This document shows, one piece after another, positions 35,466-47,325 of a stretch of 64,000 bases of DNA (position 1 is the first letter of the stretch; every line of letters starts with the position of its first letter). A model generated the notes under the pieces. It made no database searches and was not told where the DNA came from. It worked only from the letters and a program-made list of their open reading frames with translations. The stretch spans positions 25,789,342-25,853,341 of the forward strand of contig OY821745.1 of the NCBI GenBank assembly GCA_963682055.1, given 5' to 3'. A program made the position numbers and the translations under genes. This DNA comes from Primula veris. Its lineage: Eukaryota > Streptophyta > Magnoliopsida > Ericales > Primulaceae.

Positions 35466-35992
35466 TTTGTTATAGATTTGTGTTGACGTTATTTAATTTA
35501 TTTAATTCATCCCGTTATAGAATGTTATTATATTTCTTTTTATACGTCGATCATAGTAGTTGTAGAATTTGTGAGCTCTTGCATCTATGGGATGGAGTGA
35601 CGGTATTTGTGGTGCCGTCCCGTCTAGTTATGTGCGTGGGACTCACCGTTACAATTTTGTTGTTCAGGTACGTTATAGGTTGAGGCTTTTCGTTAGGAGC
35701 TTTAGCAAGGCATCACATGGGCTCGGGACTTCTTTATGCTGCTTTCATTTTACTTAGACATTTTCGAGGTTGTAGCCTATGGGCAAATTCATTCGTTCGT
35801 TATTTTTAGCTTTTATAAATCCTGACTTGTAGCCGCGTTTGGCAAACACTTTCATTTATTGTTTAATTGTTCCTTTAGCTCGCTAATGTTTTCTTTTAAA
35901 ATTTTTTATTTCATACCAACAGGTTCTATTTTATTTTGTTTTAAAAAGGTCATGCCTCGATATCCGTATTCTATGGATTTTGGGGCGTGACA

Positions 35993-37062
35993 AGACTCTG
36001 ATACCTCATTAGCTAAAGCAATCCTTTTAAGCCATTTCATAATTTCTCTTCTTATTTTACAGAAATTGATGAGTATAATCACCCTTTACATTTCCCACCA
36101 TCCGAGTATGAGTGAAGATCGTTCAACCTGGCGATTAGATCGTTCAACTTGGCGATTAGGTCAATAGCAGCAGTTTGCTTTGCATCTCTCTGTTGGACTG
36201 ATTTGGTTCTATATAACTTTTCTCTCTATTCCACTCACCTATGTTGCAACGGCATTTTGTGATTTTATTAAAATTGTTGAAAGAAACATAAAGCCGAATT
36301 TTCGAGTGTTGTTACGCGTTTTCAGTTACAAACTCAGTTATAACTGGAGTATCGGTTATAACTCAAGTTGTAACTGAACTATTCTGCGAAGTTAATAAAA
36401 AACATTAAACACGAAACGTTTGATCACGAAATTCGACCCAATCCAGGTCTACATCTCCGAGGCACTCACCCAGTGATTTATTGATATGTTAAGGACAGTA
36501 ACGAGTTTTGAGATTTACAATACTCAAACGTATAGAACTAACTCTATAACTCACAAATTAAACACTATCAATCTCTCTAGAAACTATAGAACGGGTGTTT
36601 GATCTCTATAATCTGATGTCAACATTGTAAAACACACACCCAATAATAAAGGCTAATATGCTTTAGATATAGCTTTTACAAAAGATAGTAAGTTGATCAA
36701 ATAGGAAACATATTCCTAAATCTTTTTTTTTTGTCTTGAAAATTTTAAAATTTTGAGTCTTTCCATTTATTTAGATTCTTCAATTTTTCAGATTTCATCT
36801 CATATTTTTTCCAAATTGAAGACAACGTTTTAATATGCAAGATATCAAAAGTACCTTTTACAAAATCTTTAATAAATTTGCCCGCCATATTCAGTTATAT
36901 CTTGAATTATAACTAAAGTTGTAACTAAACTTTTTTTTAACAACTTCTTATAGAAAATTATTAATCAAATAAACTATACTATAAAGTTTATGCAATATAA
37001 TGTCAATCATGATTTTGGTTTAACAATGACAAATTACAGGGTTCAAAATCTAGGACCTAACA
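35993..37062 (-). mobile_element. Copia-type LTR remnant spanning the duplication boundary
   Basis: On the minus strand an LTR-like start TGTTAGGTCCTAGATTTTG lies at 37062. The stretch 36440-36475 contains the inverse of GGGTGAGTGCC..GGAGA.GTAG, also found in the Sirevirus-like LTRs near 43125 and 48245, plus repeated GTTGTAACT words. The other end is not defined. Only 36669 rightward is shared with copy 1 (16665-17051), so the duplication breakpoint falls inside this LTR. Confidence 0.5.
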
Positions 37063-37408
37063 ATTGTATTTAACTGAAATACTTGAGAAAGGTTTCAATC
37101 TGATAAAAGATGAATGAGGAGAAGTAGAAAGAACACAAAAGGAAAAATAAAACATTAATCGAGTACTAAGGCAATATCCGGACAAAAATCTATATGTCAA
37201 TGTTCACTCACTCGTTTAATGAGTTCTTAAACCTCCATAGCTCGACGTATTTCTTGACATTCGTTAATGGACTTGAGCTGAGATGCAATTAAAGAAAGTG
37301 ATTCAATATGGATAAAGCTCCACTAATGCTATATCTATATTGCCATGTCAAGAAAGCATTCAGTGAACATATGATCGAAGGGTGTTGAGATATTATCTGC
37401 CTTGTATG

Positions 37409-38132
37409 TAGGGCTGTAAATGAAACGAAACGAACCGAACAAAACTCTGTTTATGTTCGGTTCATGAACTAAAACCCTTGTGTATGTTCAGTTCATGTTC
37501 ATTTAAATACGAACGAACATTTGATGAACATGAACCAAACATTTGACGAGTCGAACACGAGTTGTTCGTAAACATCTAATTTCTTCCAAAATATTCAATA
37601 ATTGAAAAAAATATATATTTTTCTTTCTTTTTAAAATATATTTAAATTTTATCATATATTACTATATTATTAACTAGATTAAACTAGTTCACATATAACT
37701 TTAAGTTTATATATTGTATAAATTCTATTTTACATACGTATGATTACTTAACGAGTTGAACACTTGACGATAAAATCGGTGACTGTATTTATAGTAAGAT
37801 GATATAAATTACCATAATAAGTTCGAAATAATGCAAACATATCATTTATATTATTAGAGCAGAAATAAGTTTATTAATTGTATAGTTATATTAGTTTTTG
37901 TTACATCATTAATAGATTTAGTTTTTTATTTTATCAAACTTTATATATAGTTACACGAACACGAGCTTAGACGAACCGAACAGAGACATGTTCATGTTCG
38001 GTTCACTTAATAGACGAACACTATATTCTTGTTCATTATCGTGTTCATTTATAAATGAACGAACATGAACCGAACATTTACCGAGCCGAATACGAACGAT
38101 TCCACGAACAACTCATCTCATTTACAGCCCTA
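37409..38132. mobile_element. Non-autonomous hAT-like element (copy 2)
   Basis: Orthologue of 17399-18128, 724 bp. The flanking 8-mers CTTGTATG (37401-37408) and CATGTATG (38133-38140) match at 7 of 8 positions and are taken as the target duplication. Confidence 0.82.
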
Positions 38133-38239
38133 CATGTATGAACATATACCTAAAAAATTGAAGAATTTTTTTTGGTACAAAGTGATATTTCAACGCATGA
38201 CAAAATTATGGAAGTTGTTTAATTATATGATAGTATATG

Positions 38240-38688
38240 CAGGGGCGGATCCAAGGTGGGTTGGGGTGGCGACAACGATTTTCATTTTTTTTTTATTCAT
38301 GTAATTAAAAAGATTTTGAGATATATACATTGATATCCCTCCACCCCACATAAGTTAAACAAAAGAGTTGTTGGTGTAATGGTAAAATTGGACGATAAGT
38401 TAGTGAAAGATTAGAAGTTCAAATCATGTTAGTTTTTTTTTTCTAAAATTTTCTGTTTTTTACTTTAAAATTACCAAATTTTCTAAATATCCATTTTATT
38501 TTCCCAAACAAGATTATATAAGAAATTATTTTACTGTCCAATGTACTTTGTCTTAATTTTATATTTATTTTATGCTATGTTGAACATAAAAAATTTGATT
38601 TTTTTTTTGTATTAAACCATAATTTTTTTCATTCGACATATTTTTTACACCACGGCCTCCCAAAAAAAACATACTGGTTCCGCCCCTG
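38240..38688. mobile_element. hAT-like MITE with CAGGGGCGGA ends (copy 2)
   Basis: A 449-bp unit bounded by CAGGGGCGGATCC and GGTTCCGCCCCTG. Flanking 8-mers AGTATATG and AGTATAAG (7/8) serve as target duplication. It includes TTGGTGTAATGGTAAAA and, 40 bp on, AGTTCAAATC, resembling tRNA A and B boxes. Copy 1 has lost the B-box part. Confidence 0.72.
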
Positions 38689-40660
38689 AGTATAAGCCTT
38701 GGAAACTATATCAGGTAAATAAACGGTACAATGTGAGACATCCTACTTGTACAGATATATATGATGGTTGTGCCAAAAGAAAAAACAACTCATATAGACG
38801 CTAGAGCAGTATGTGGGGTAGCTTATCGACGTATTCACTTTTGCATCAAAAGAGAAGGAAAAATCCTGTAAACGAGAAAAGACTTGGTTGTTAACCAGGG
38901 AAGTCAGTTAGGTTTTGAATTCAAAAATTTCAAATCCGTTCTTAATGATTTGGTTTAGGTTTAAATTGTGTTAATCCAAACCAGACCGATACGATACAAA
39001 CCATTAAATACAATCCGTTATATACACTAAAAATAAGTAATATCAACCATACTTTAAAAAAACTCTAAAACTCCTTCCATATGTAACTAATCCTAAATAT
39101 ATATATACTCTTATACAACCTATTAAACTATAACTATATTATTATAGTTTAATAGGTTGTATGATTATTATGAATGAAAATTTTCAAAAGTTAATCATAT
39201 AGTTCAAACATTAAATTATATGATTTAGTTTTGAAAATTTTCATTTCGACAATTTTGATACATGTTATAAACCGTTAAAAATTGCACGTAATTTCGTAGA
39301 GAATAATTAATTGGGAACGGATGGAGTATTAGGAAAGTATTTGTGTTCCCTCCTATGGGAAACATTGTGCCGCATTCATAATAAAATGTTTACTTTTAAA
39401 AAAAAACATCTTAATAAGCTCAATTTCTCTGATTACCAAAACAAATCAGTGGTCTAACTCAGTTCATTTGCAGCTATTAAGCTCAGCTACTATTTTTAAG
39501 TTTGAAATGCATTTGGTTTTTGTTGTTTAAGATCTTTTGCCACAAAAGCTAGAACACTAAAACCGGATGAACATAGTGATCTTTTATTGAACCTAAAAAA
39601 TGCAGCTTATTTGGTTTAAAGATGCAATCAAACCAACCTGAAAAAATATGGAAAGAAGTTCCTCGGAAACAAAAAAAATAGAAGTTGCAATCTAGTTACT
39701 TCTACTACATATAAAGTTTGTTCAGGTGCTTGCTTTTATTTGTCAACCTGGCTTCTCAACATCGAGTTGCAACAAGTATAGTATAACATTAGTTTTATAC
39801 TCTCTCATTTTAACAATTCTTTCATGTAATATTTCATCAGGTACCATTACTTTGAAATAAGCCTTGCTAACCACTATCTTTTCAATAGTTCTTTGTATTT
39901 GGTTCTCAATTTGTTTTTCAAGAATAACTTCTTAGCTTAAATATAAATTCACTGTAAATTGGTAGTTTTAAAGGATGAAGTTCGGCATAACGATAAAATT
40001 GATGTCATGTGATCCGGAGGTCACAACTTTGCATCGTGAAAACAGACTTTTGCAAAAATAAAAAAGAATGAGAGATTGTCTATATTAATAAATTAATCCC
40101 GGAATGGTTCGACCATTCCCCATGGATGCATTTTTGCTGTCCTGAAAATTTCAAAGCAGCCTGCCTGCCTTGAATTATGTGTCCCTCTTTAACAACCAAA
40201 CATTCTTTTAAGTCTTATAATATATTTTTTTTGTATTATCCATGTATTTGTATCATAACTACACTTATTTTTTATATTTTAATTGCATTGCGCGTCACAC
40301 ACACAACGCGTGGTGCACGATTACTAGTATATACATATACACACACGGTAAATATAAAACTAAAAAATGGTTGTGGAGCCATATACATGGTATAGTATTT
40401 GTGCGATCCTCCTTTGCTTTTCAAGGGTTTTGTGGTTTCTCTTTTATATAAGCCTTATTAATTTTTGCATTAAATTGGAAGGCACGTACGTATTCCTTGA
40501 ACTTAATTATATCTACCATTTAATGTGTGATAAGTATCAATTGTGTTAAATCGTAAAGGAATTCAACCCCCAGGTTTTCAGGTTATTTGTTTCTATTTTT
40601 ATAAAGGAGAAATTGGGTTTCATGTTAAATTGTATTTTATTATGTAGTAGAACTAATACC
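38689..40660. other. Non-coding part of duplication copy 2
   Basis: Matches 18518-20150 and, from 40325, 21911-22247. It holds the conserved 20-bp-arm hairpin at 39114-39161. No gene is seen. The short ORFs at 40177-40549 are repeat-derived. Confidence 0.55.
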
Positions 40661-40665
40661 AATAC

Positions 40666-41214
40666 TGTTAGAACCAGATTTCTGGCCCATAAGCTATTTG
40701 TTGTCTATTGGTTTGAAATAAATACTGCTAGTTGAATGTTAAGAATTGAGACAACTTTATGTTTTCAAGTGAAGTTGCAACCTGCTGTTCTGCAGGATTC
40801 TGTTCAGTTCTTTAATTCTGCATTACTATTCTTTAATGATGATTATTTGTTTTAAAATATGCAGGATATATTCTCATATGTTCCTAAAGATTTAGTCTAT
40901 GTATATTGAGAATATTAAAGTGATAAGAAAAATGTTTTCAAAAAGATATAAGGAGATTAGTCTTTAAAGATATGTTTACTTTAAACTAGGCAATCTAAAT
41001 CTCTATTTTTATGCAAATCTTTATCACTTGTTTCAATCTATGTTCTTTATCAAAATCAATATGATACGTTTAAGATTGAATGAAATATGGAGTTAGTGTT
41101 TAATATATTTATTTAGAAAGATTTTATCTCGAAAAGATACTATCTTATATGTTCCATATTTAAGGAATAGATTAACTCCTATTTCCAAGCTAGTTATTAA
41201 CAGCTACTATCTTA
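40666..41214 (+). repeat. LTR A, truncated
   Basis: It begins TGTTAGAACCAGATTTCTGG and matches about the first half of LTRs B and C. It then joins directly to the 3' internal fragment at ATGATTGTAATGC, so its second half and the following primer site are missing. The short shared word GATTG/ATTG at the join suggests a microhomology deletion. Confidence 0.85.
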
Positions 41215-42200
41215 TGATTGTAATGCATCCTGTGATAACCATCATAGTGAACAAATCAAATGAAAAAGTCAAGACAAAGTCTTGTTATTTTTTACATCAC
41301 TTATACTCTTTCCTTACTGAGGTCATCAATCTAGTTTTTCTGTAGGGGAAAAACGGATTTGCTCAATATAACATCCTAAGATTTAATTTTTATTAAAATT
41401 ATTCTATGATAAATATATCTTCTTGAGTAAATGGCTAGTATCTTGTGTTCAAAATTCTATACTATATATAATTGCTATAAACAAGTCAAATTTTCTATAT
41501 TTTTTCAACTACTTAAAATCAGAAAATTAGATAAATATGTTTCAAGTTGGAATATTGATCTTTATTCATTGTTGAATTTATCTAAATTCGAATTGTTTTG
41601 GTCAAAAAGATAAGTATCTATATTTGGGTAAAATTTGTTCAAAAAAAGATTTGGGTATATCATTCTATCTTTCTATAATTCTTGGACTTAAAAGAGATTT
41701 GCTTAAACTATTTTTTTAACTAAACAACCAAAATACAGAATTACTCTCTATCTATCTATATCTGTGGTATGAGTTGAAAACTTGGTTGATAAAAAGTCTG
41801 GTGTGGAATGTGGTAATTCTATTGTGAGTGATTTTGCTGTGAAAGTTTATTTTGATGATGATTCCTGTTATAATGACTGCTTCAATGTTCTCACTAACAA
41901 CAAATAGGTTTGTCATGGATGCGGCAAATAGGGGGAGAAGAGAGTTTATGTTATGCTATGTTTGGTACATTATTGGTGAATGCTTATTTGAGTTAATGTT
42001 ATGTTATCTGCAATTCGAATCTGTAGGGGGATATTAAGTGCTAAACTCAAATTATATATATTGTTGTACAATTCTAATGAGCAGGGGGAGTTCTTGTGTC
42101 AAAACTGATATTATTGGGACTTTATATGCTAATAAGCTATGTAGGAGAATCTGCTTCATAAACTCAAATTATTTATCAAAACCAATGACAAAGGGGAGAT
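41215..42200 (+). repeat. Duplicated 3' internal fragment
   Basis: Near-identical to 46341-47325. It includes two small ORFs (41431-41613 and 41852-42037) whose translations are identical to those at 46555 and 46976, and the series of G-runs ending at the polypurine tract before LTR B. No protein function is recognised. Confidence 0.88.
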
Positions 42201-43306
42201 TGTTATGACCAGATTTCTGGCCCATAAGCTATTTGTTGCCTATTGGTTTGAACTAAATAATGATAGTTGAATGTTAAGAATTGAGACAACTTTATGTTTT
42301 CAAGTAAGGTTGCAACCTCAGTTGCAACCTACTGTTCTCCAGGATTCTGTTCAGTTCTTTAATTCTGCATTACTATTCTTTAATGATGATTATTTGTTTT
42401 AAAGTATGCAGGATATGTTCTCATATGTTCTTAAAGATTTAGTTTATGTATATTGAGAATATTAAAGTGATAAGAAAGATGTTTCCTAAAAGATATAGTG
42501 AGATTAGTCTTTAAAGATATGTTTACTTTAAACTAGGCAACTAAATCTCTATTCTTATGCAAATCTTTATCACTTGTTTCAATCTATGTTCTTTATCAAA
42601 ATCAGTATGATACGTTTAAGATTGAATGAAATATGGAGTTAATGTTTAATAAATTTATTTAAAAAGATTTTATCTCGAAAAGATACTATCTTATATGTTC
42701 CTTATTTAAGGAATAGATTAACTCCTATTTCCAAGCTAGTTATTAACAGGTACTATCTTATGAAGATTGAGGTCAATCCTACGCTGAAATATATCGTGAT
42801 ATATGGAAATATTGAAGTCAATCAAAAGAGTCAAAAGCAATCATCAAGATCTTGAAGAAAGAATATTGTTTTTACTTGTATAAATAGTTGATAACTTAGC
42901 TTGTAAAAAGGTTTGTGTTCTAAATTATAAAGAATTCATTCTTGGGAGAATACAACGTGAGTTTTTAAATGAAAAACAATGGTGGGATGCCATTGATATT
43001 TTGAGTGATAGTTATAAGGTAGGAGCAATATAGAGATAGGCAGAAAAACCTAGAGGCAGTCTAAGAGTTTTTCATTAAGACTTAAATCCTATATTGTAAG
43101 CTTTTATAATATCATAATCTGGGTGAGTGCCCCAGAGACGTAGCCTAGTTGGGTGAACTCCGTTATTAAATGTGCGTATGATTTAATTCAAGTATATTTA
43201 ACTTTACAAATTATGTCCATCATTATACTTAGGTTCCAACCTTAGTTACGACTGTACTTGGAACCTAACTGCATAACAGCAACTAGAACAGCGGATATGA
43301 ATTTCA
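42201..43306 (+). repeat. LTR B (5' LTR of the internal region), 1106 bp
   Basis: Starts TGTTATGACCAG and ends GAATTTCA. Two bases separate it from the primer binding site. It has the same length as LTR C and very high identity by eye. Confidence 0.92.
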
Positions 43307-43308
43307 AT

Positions 43309-43320
43309 TGGTATCAGAGC
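43309..43320 (+). other. Primer binding site, tRNA-iMet
   Basis: TGGTATCAGAGC immediately downstream of LTR B identifies it as the functional 5' LTR. Confidence 0.93.
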
Positions 43321-43365
43321 ATCACAGCAGACTTTACTTGGTGTGGATCCTGTGTTCTGGTAAAG

Positions 43366-45572
43366 ATGGACTTGATGAGGGAAGAAAACTCGTGGTCCAA
43401 ACCACCATTGCTAGAAGGAGGAGAAAATTATGTCTTTTGGAAGATCAGGATGAAATCATTCATCAAACAACAAAGTGAGCAAGCCTAGAAATCTATCCTA
43501 ACTGGATGGGAGACTTCAATGGTTTCTAATGGTGATGGGGATCTTCTTTGTGTACCTGAAGAAAAATGGACTGCTGGACAAGATAAGAAATCTAATGCAA
43601 ATTCTACAGCCATCAATCTAATATTTGTTGGTGTTACTCTCAGTGTATTCAGGTATATTTCTCATTGTGAAACTGCTAAAGAAGCATGGGACATTTTAAA
43701 AGTAAATTTTGAAGGAACTGTTAAAGTAAAAGCTTTTAAACTCTAACAACTAAGTTTGAAAACTTAAAAATGGAGGAAGATGAATCTATTGAACAGTTTA
43801 ATGGAAGAATTTGTCAAATTGCTCATGAATCTGAAAACTTAGGAGAAAAATACAGTGATGCTGAATTGGTAAAGAAAACCTTAAGATCTCTTCCTAATAG
43901 ATTTGAAATTAAAGTAACTGCTATTGAAGAATCAACTGATCTTGACAATTTAAAACTTGAAGAATTAATGGAAAATCTTAGAACTCATGAATTAAAGTTT
44001 CATAAAACAAAGAAAGTTGAAAAAGGAATCGCTTTTCAAGCCAAGAAATTTGAACCTAAATTTTATAAAGATAGTGAGAAAGATGAACAGTTTTACATTT
44101 TTTTTAAAAAGATGTTTAAATAGTTCTATAAGAAAAAGGCTGTTGAAACAGAAAACTCAAAATCTTTTCAGAAAAAAGAGATGCAAACTGCTAATTTCAA
44201 AAATAAATCTCGAGAAGTTCAATGCAGAGAATGCAAAGGTTTAGGTTACATGCCGTCTGAATGTGTAATTACTTTAAAAAGAAGTAAATCTGAGATGATA
44301 AGTACTCTTAGTGATAATAGTGAAACTGAAAGTAAGGATGAGTATGGGAATCAAACTAACTTTAAAAACTTCATGGCAAAAGTCACTACAAAATCTAACT
44401 CTAATTGTAATAGTGAATGTGAGTCACTTGCATCTTCAGTTACAACTGAGCTTGAAACCTACAGTAATAGTGATGATGAAGAACCTTCAGAAGAGAGTGT
44501 TAACAAACAATAATTACTTCTATATGAGAAATACAAAGTTTTAAGTAAGCAATCTGTTTCCATTAATAAACTCAATGAGAATCTGAAAACTGAAGTAAAA
44601 GAACTCACTGAACAATTAAAGAGAAAGCAATTTGAGTTAGATGAGACAACGAAGAAAATAAAGTTGTTAAATACTTCAGCCATGGGTAGACTTGATAAGA
44701 TGTTGTCATACACTAGAGCTTCAAAGGATAACAGTGGTTTGGGGTATAAGGGTTATGAAGGAAATGGAAAAACTGTGTTTGTTAAAGGTTTAAGTAATTC
44801 TCAAACAAGTCACACTAACAACAAGGTTAGAAGTACAGTTGCAACTGACTATGGTTTTAAAAATTATCTGAAAATGTACACAACTAAACCGAGCTCCGAT
44901 CTAAAGCTATGTCATTTTTGCAAAAACCCTGGACATTTTGAAAGGCAATGCTATTTAAAGAAACACAGAAAGTCTATTTATAAGAAACCCATGTTTACTC
45001 CAGGTTTGAGTCAAAAGTCTAACTTGGTTTGGAAAGCTAAAATTAATACAGACACTGTTAAATGCAACAAAGCTGCTTTCAGTTATTCAAAGACTATTAC
45101 TTCAAATGCTAGGTATTTTGATAGTGGTTGTTCTAAGCAAGTAGCTAATGTTGTTAACTTAGGTAACAATTGTTTAGTTGGTAGTGGTGACAAAAGTAAG
45201 TTTGTAGGCCAAGATATCACTAAGTATGCAGGTAAAGAAGAGAAGCAACATGGAGAAGTCACAACACCAAGTGCAACTAAGAGTGATAAGCAAGCAAGCA
45301 ATGAAAAAGTTAAGAATAATGACTCGATTCCAATGTCAGTTTCAACCGAACTTACAACCAAGGAGAATCTAAGTCCAGAAAAATTGGTACGAGACAAAAA
45401 GTCTCAAAAGAGTGATCACTTGAACACTATCATTGAAAAGGTAAGAAAAGGTTTGAAGTCTCCAATTAAACATCTTAATTTATTCAGTTCTATAACTTAT
45501 ATATCTCCGTTAAAAGGCAAGAATGTCAAGAGTAAGGCTACTTGTTTAAACCTTAAGACCATTCATACATAG
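43366..45572 (+). pseudogene. Sirevirus-like gag and protease, degraded
   Basis: From the ATG at 43366 (MDLMREENSW) the frame runs through a capsid-like domain (GGENYVFWKIRMKSF). It is broken by TAG at 43486 (probably a lost Trp), by a frameshift near 43745 and by stops near 44121 and 44511. Two zinc-knuckle-like motifs are visible: CRECKGLGYMPSEC with His replaced by Tyr (about 44224-44265), and CHFCKNPGHFERQC (about 44910-44952) after a Lys/Glu-rich coiled-coil-like stretch. The protease motif YFDSGCSKQV follows (about 45114). The last 302-aa ORF continues as a Lys/Ser-rich tail with no integrase motif. Confidence 0.82.
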
Positions 45573-45669
45573 TATATCTTAGAGTTAGGAGACCTTATTT
45601 GTGGCCTAAGTGTATGAATATGGGGACTTGATTTGAGATGGTAATATAGATGATATAAAAGTAATTCTG

Positions 45670-46045
45670 GTGATTGTTTTTATTTGTGAAATAATCTTGT
45701 GTCATGGTTTAGTAAAGAGCAAAATTGCATTTCTTTATCTACTGCTGAGGCAGAATATATTGTAACTGATAGTGGTTGTACCCAACTTATTTGGATGAAA
45801 CAAAAGTTATCTGATTAATCAAGAAGTGTTAACTTTATTTTGTGATAACAAAGTGCTATAGATTTAGCAAAGAATTCAGTACAACATTTCAAAACTAAAC
45901 ACATTGATTTAAGGCACCATTTTATTAAAGAGCTAGTTGAAGAAAAGAGTTTAATTTTAGAACATGTTTCAACTGAAAGATAATTAGCACATATTTTCAC
46001 AAAACCCCTTGATACAAACAAGTTTTAAACTTTAAGAAGTGATAT
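45670..46045 (+). pseudogene. Sirevirus-like RNase H remnant
   Basis: Frames read SWFSKEQNCISLSTAEAEYI, then TQLIWMKQKL, AIDLAKNSVQHFKTKHIDLR and HIFTKPLD, the C-terminal RNase H of copia pol. Stops and small indels break it. It lies only ~0.55 kb after the protease motif, whereas integrase plus RT normally take about 3 kb, so those domains are deleted between about 45200 and 45670. Confidence 0.85.
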
Positions 46046-47049
46046 TGGGGTATGTCACTATAGATCTAATTAAATATTCTTGCTATATATGCTTATCTTT
46101 GAGTACCTTTAATACAATTTATTTCTAAGAAAAGTCTTGATTGAGCTATGAAGTTTTTGTCTTGAAAAAGCCGCTAATTGGTGTCTCAAAAACATATGTG
46201 AGGTAACTTGTCTTAAAACCTCTCTGGTAATAGAGTTGCAAGCACAAAGTGCATATTTTACAAGCTGGTTGCAAGCTCGGTTGCAACATCAGTTGAAACC
46301 ACATTCTCAAAATACAGAACAGGTCAGTGATTGTCTAAAGATTGTAATGCATCCTATGATAACCATCATAGTGAACAAATCAAATGAAAAAGTCAAGACA
46401 AAGTCTTGTTATTTTTTACATCACTTATACTCTTTCCTTGCTGAGGTCATCAATCTAGTTTTTCTGTAGGGGAAAAACGGATTTGCTCAATATAACATCC
46501 TAAGATTTAATTTTTATTAAAATTATTCTATGATAAATATATCTTCTTGAGTAAATGGCTAGTATCTTGTGTTCAAAATTCTATACTATATATAATTGCT
46601 ATAAACAAGTCAAATTTTCTATATTTTTTCAACTACTTAAAATCAGAAAATTAGATAAATATGTTTCAAGTTGGAATATTGATCTTTATTCATTGCTGAA
46701 TTTATCTAAATTCGAATTGTTTTGGTCAAAAAGATAAGTATCTCTATTTGGGTAAAATTTGTTCAAAAAAAGATTTGGGTATATCATTCTATCTTTCTAT
46801 AATTCTTGGACTTAAAAGAGATTTGCTTAAACTATTTTTTTAACTAAACAACCAAAATACAGAATTACTCTCTATCTATCTATATCTGTGGTATGAGTTG
46901 AAAACTTGGTTGATAAAAAGTCTGGTGTGGAAGGTGGTAATTCTATTGTGAGTGATTTTGCTGTGAAAGTTTATTTTGATGATGATTCCTGTTATAATGA
47001 CTGCTTCAATGTTCTCACTAACAACAAATAGGTTTGTCATGGATGCGGC

Positions 47050-47325
47050 AAATAGGGGGAGAAGAGAGTTTATGTTATGCTATGTTTGGTACATTATTGG
47101 TGAATGCTTATTTGAGTTAATGTTATGTTATCTGCAATTCGAATCTGTAGGGGGATATTAAGTGCTAAACTCAAATTATATATATTGTTGTACAATTCTA
47201 ATGAGCAGGGGGAGTTCTTGTGTCAAAACTGATATTATTGGGACTTTATATGCTAATAAGCTATGTAGGAGAATCTGCTTCATAAACTCAAATTATTTAT
47301 CAAAACCAATGACAAAGGGGGAGAT
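47050..47325 (+). other. Series of polypurine tracts before LTR C
   Basis: Four purine runs occur: AATAGGGGGAGAAGAGAG (47051), AGGGGGA (47149), AGGGGGA (47207) and AAAGGGGGAGAT (47314-47325), the last abutting the LTR. Multiple polypurine tracts are a known Sirevirus hallmark. The same series precedes LTR B. Confidence 0.75.

Larger units (their letters stand above)
34300..35992 (+). mobile_element. LTR of probable Ty3/gypsy element, solo or remnant
   Basis: It is the inverse of 1546-2631 over its left part and extends to a typical LTR end GGGGCGTGACA at 35982-35992. No internal region, primer site or second LTR adjoins it. It carries two tandem arrays (34801-35100 and 35101-35465) that are expanded relative to the copy near 1.5-1.8 kb. 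The 5' boundary is approximate because the start (TGTAACATCCC in the other copy) is missing. Confidence 0.6.
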
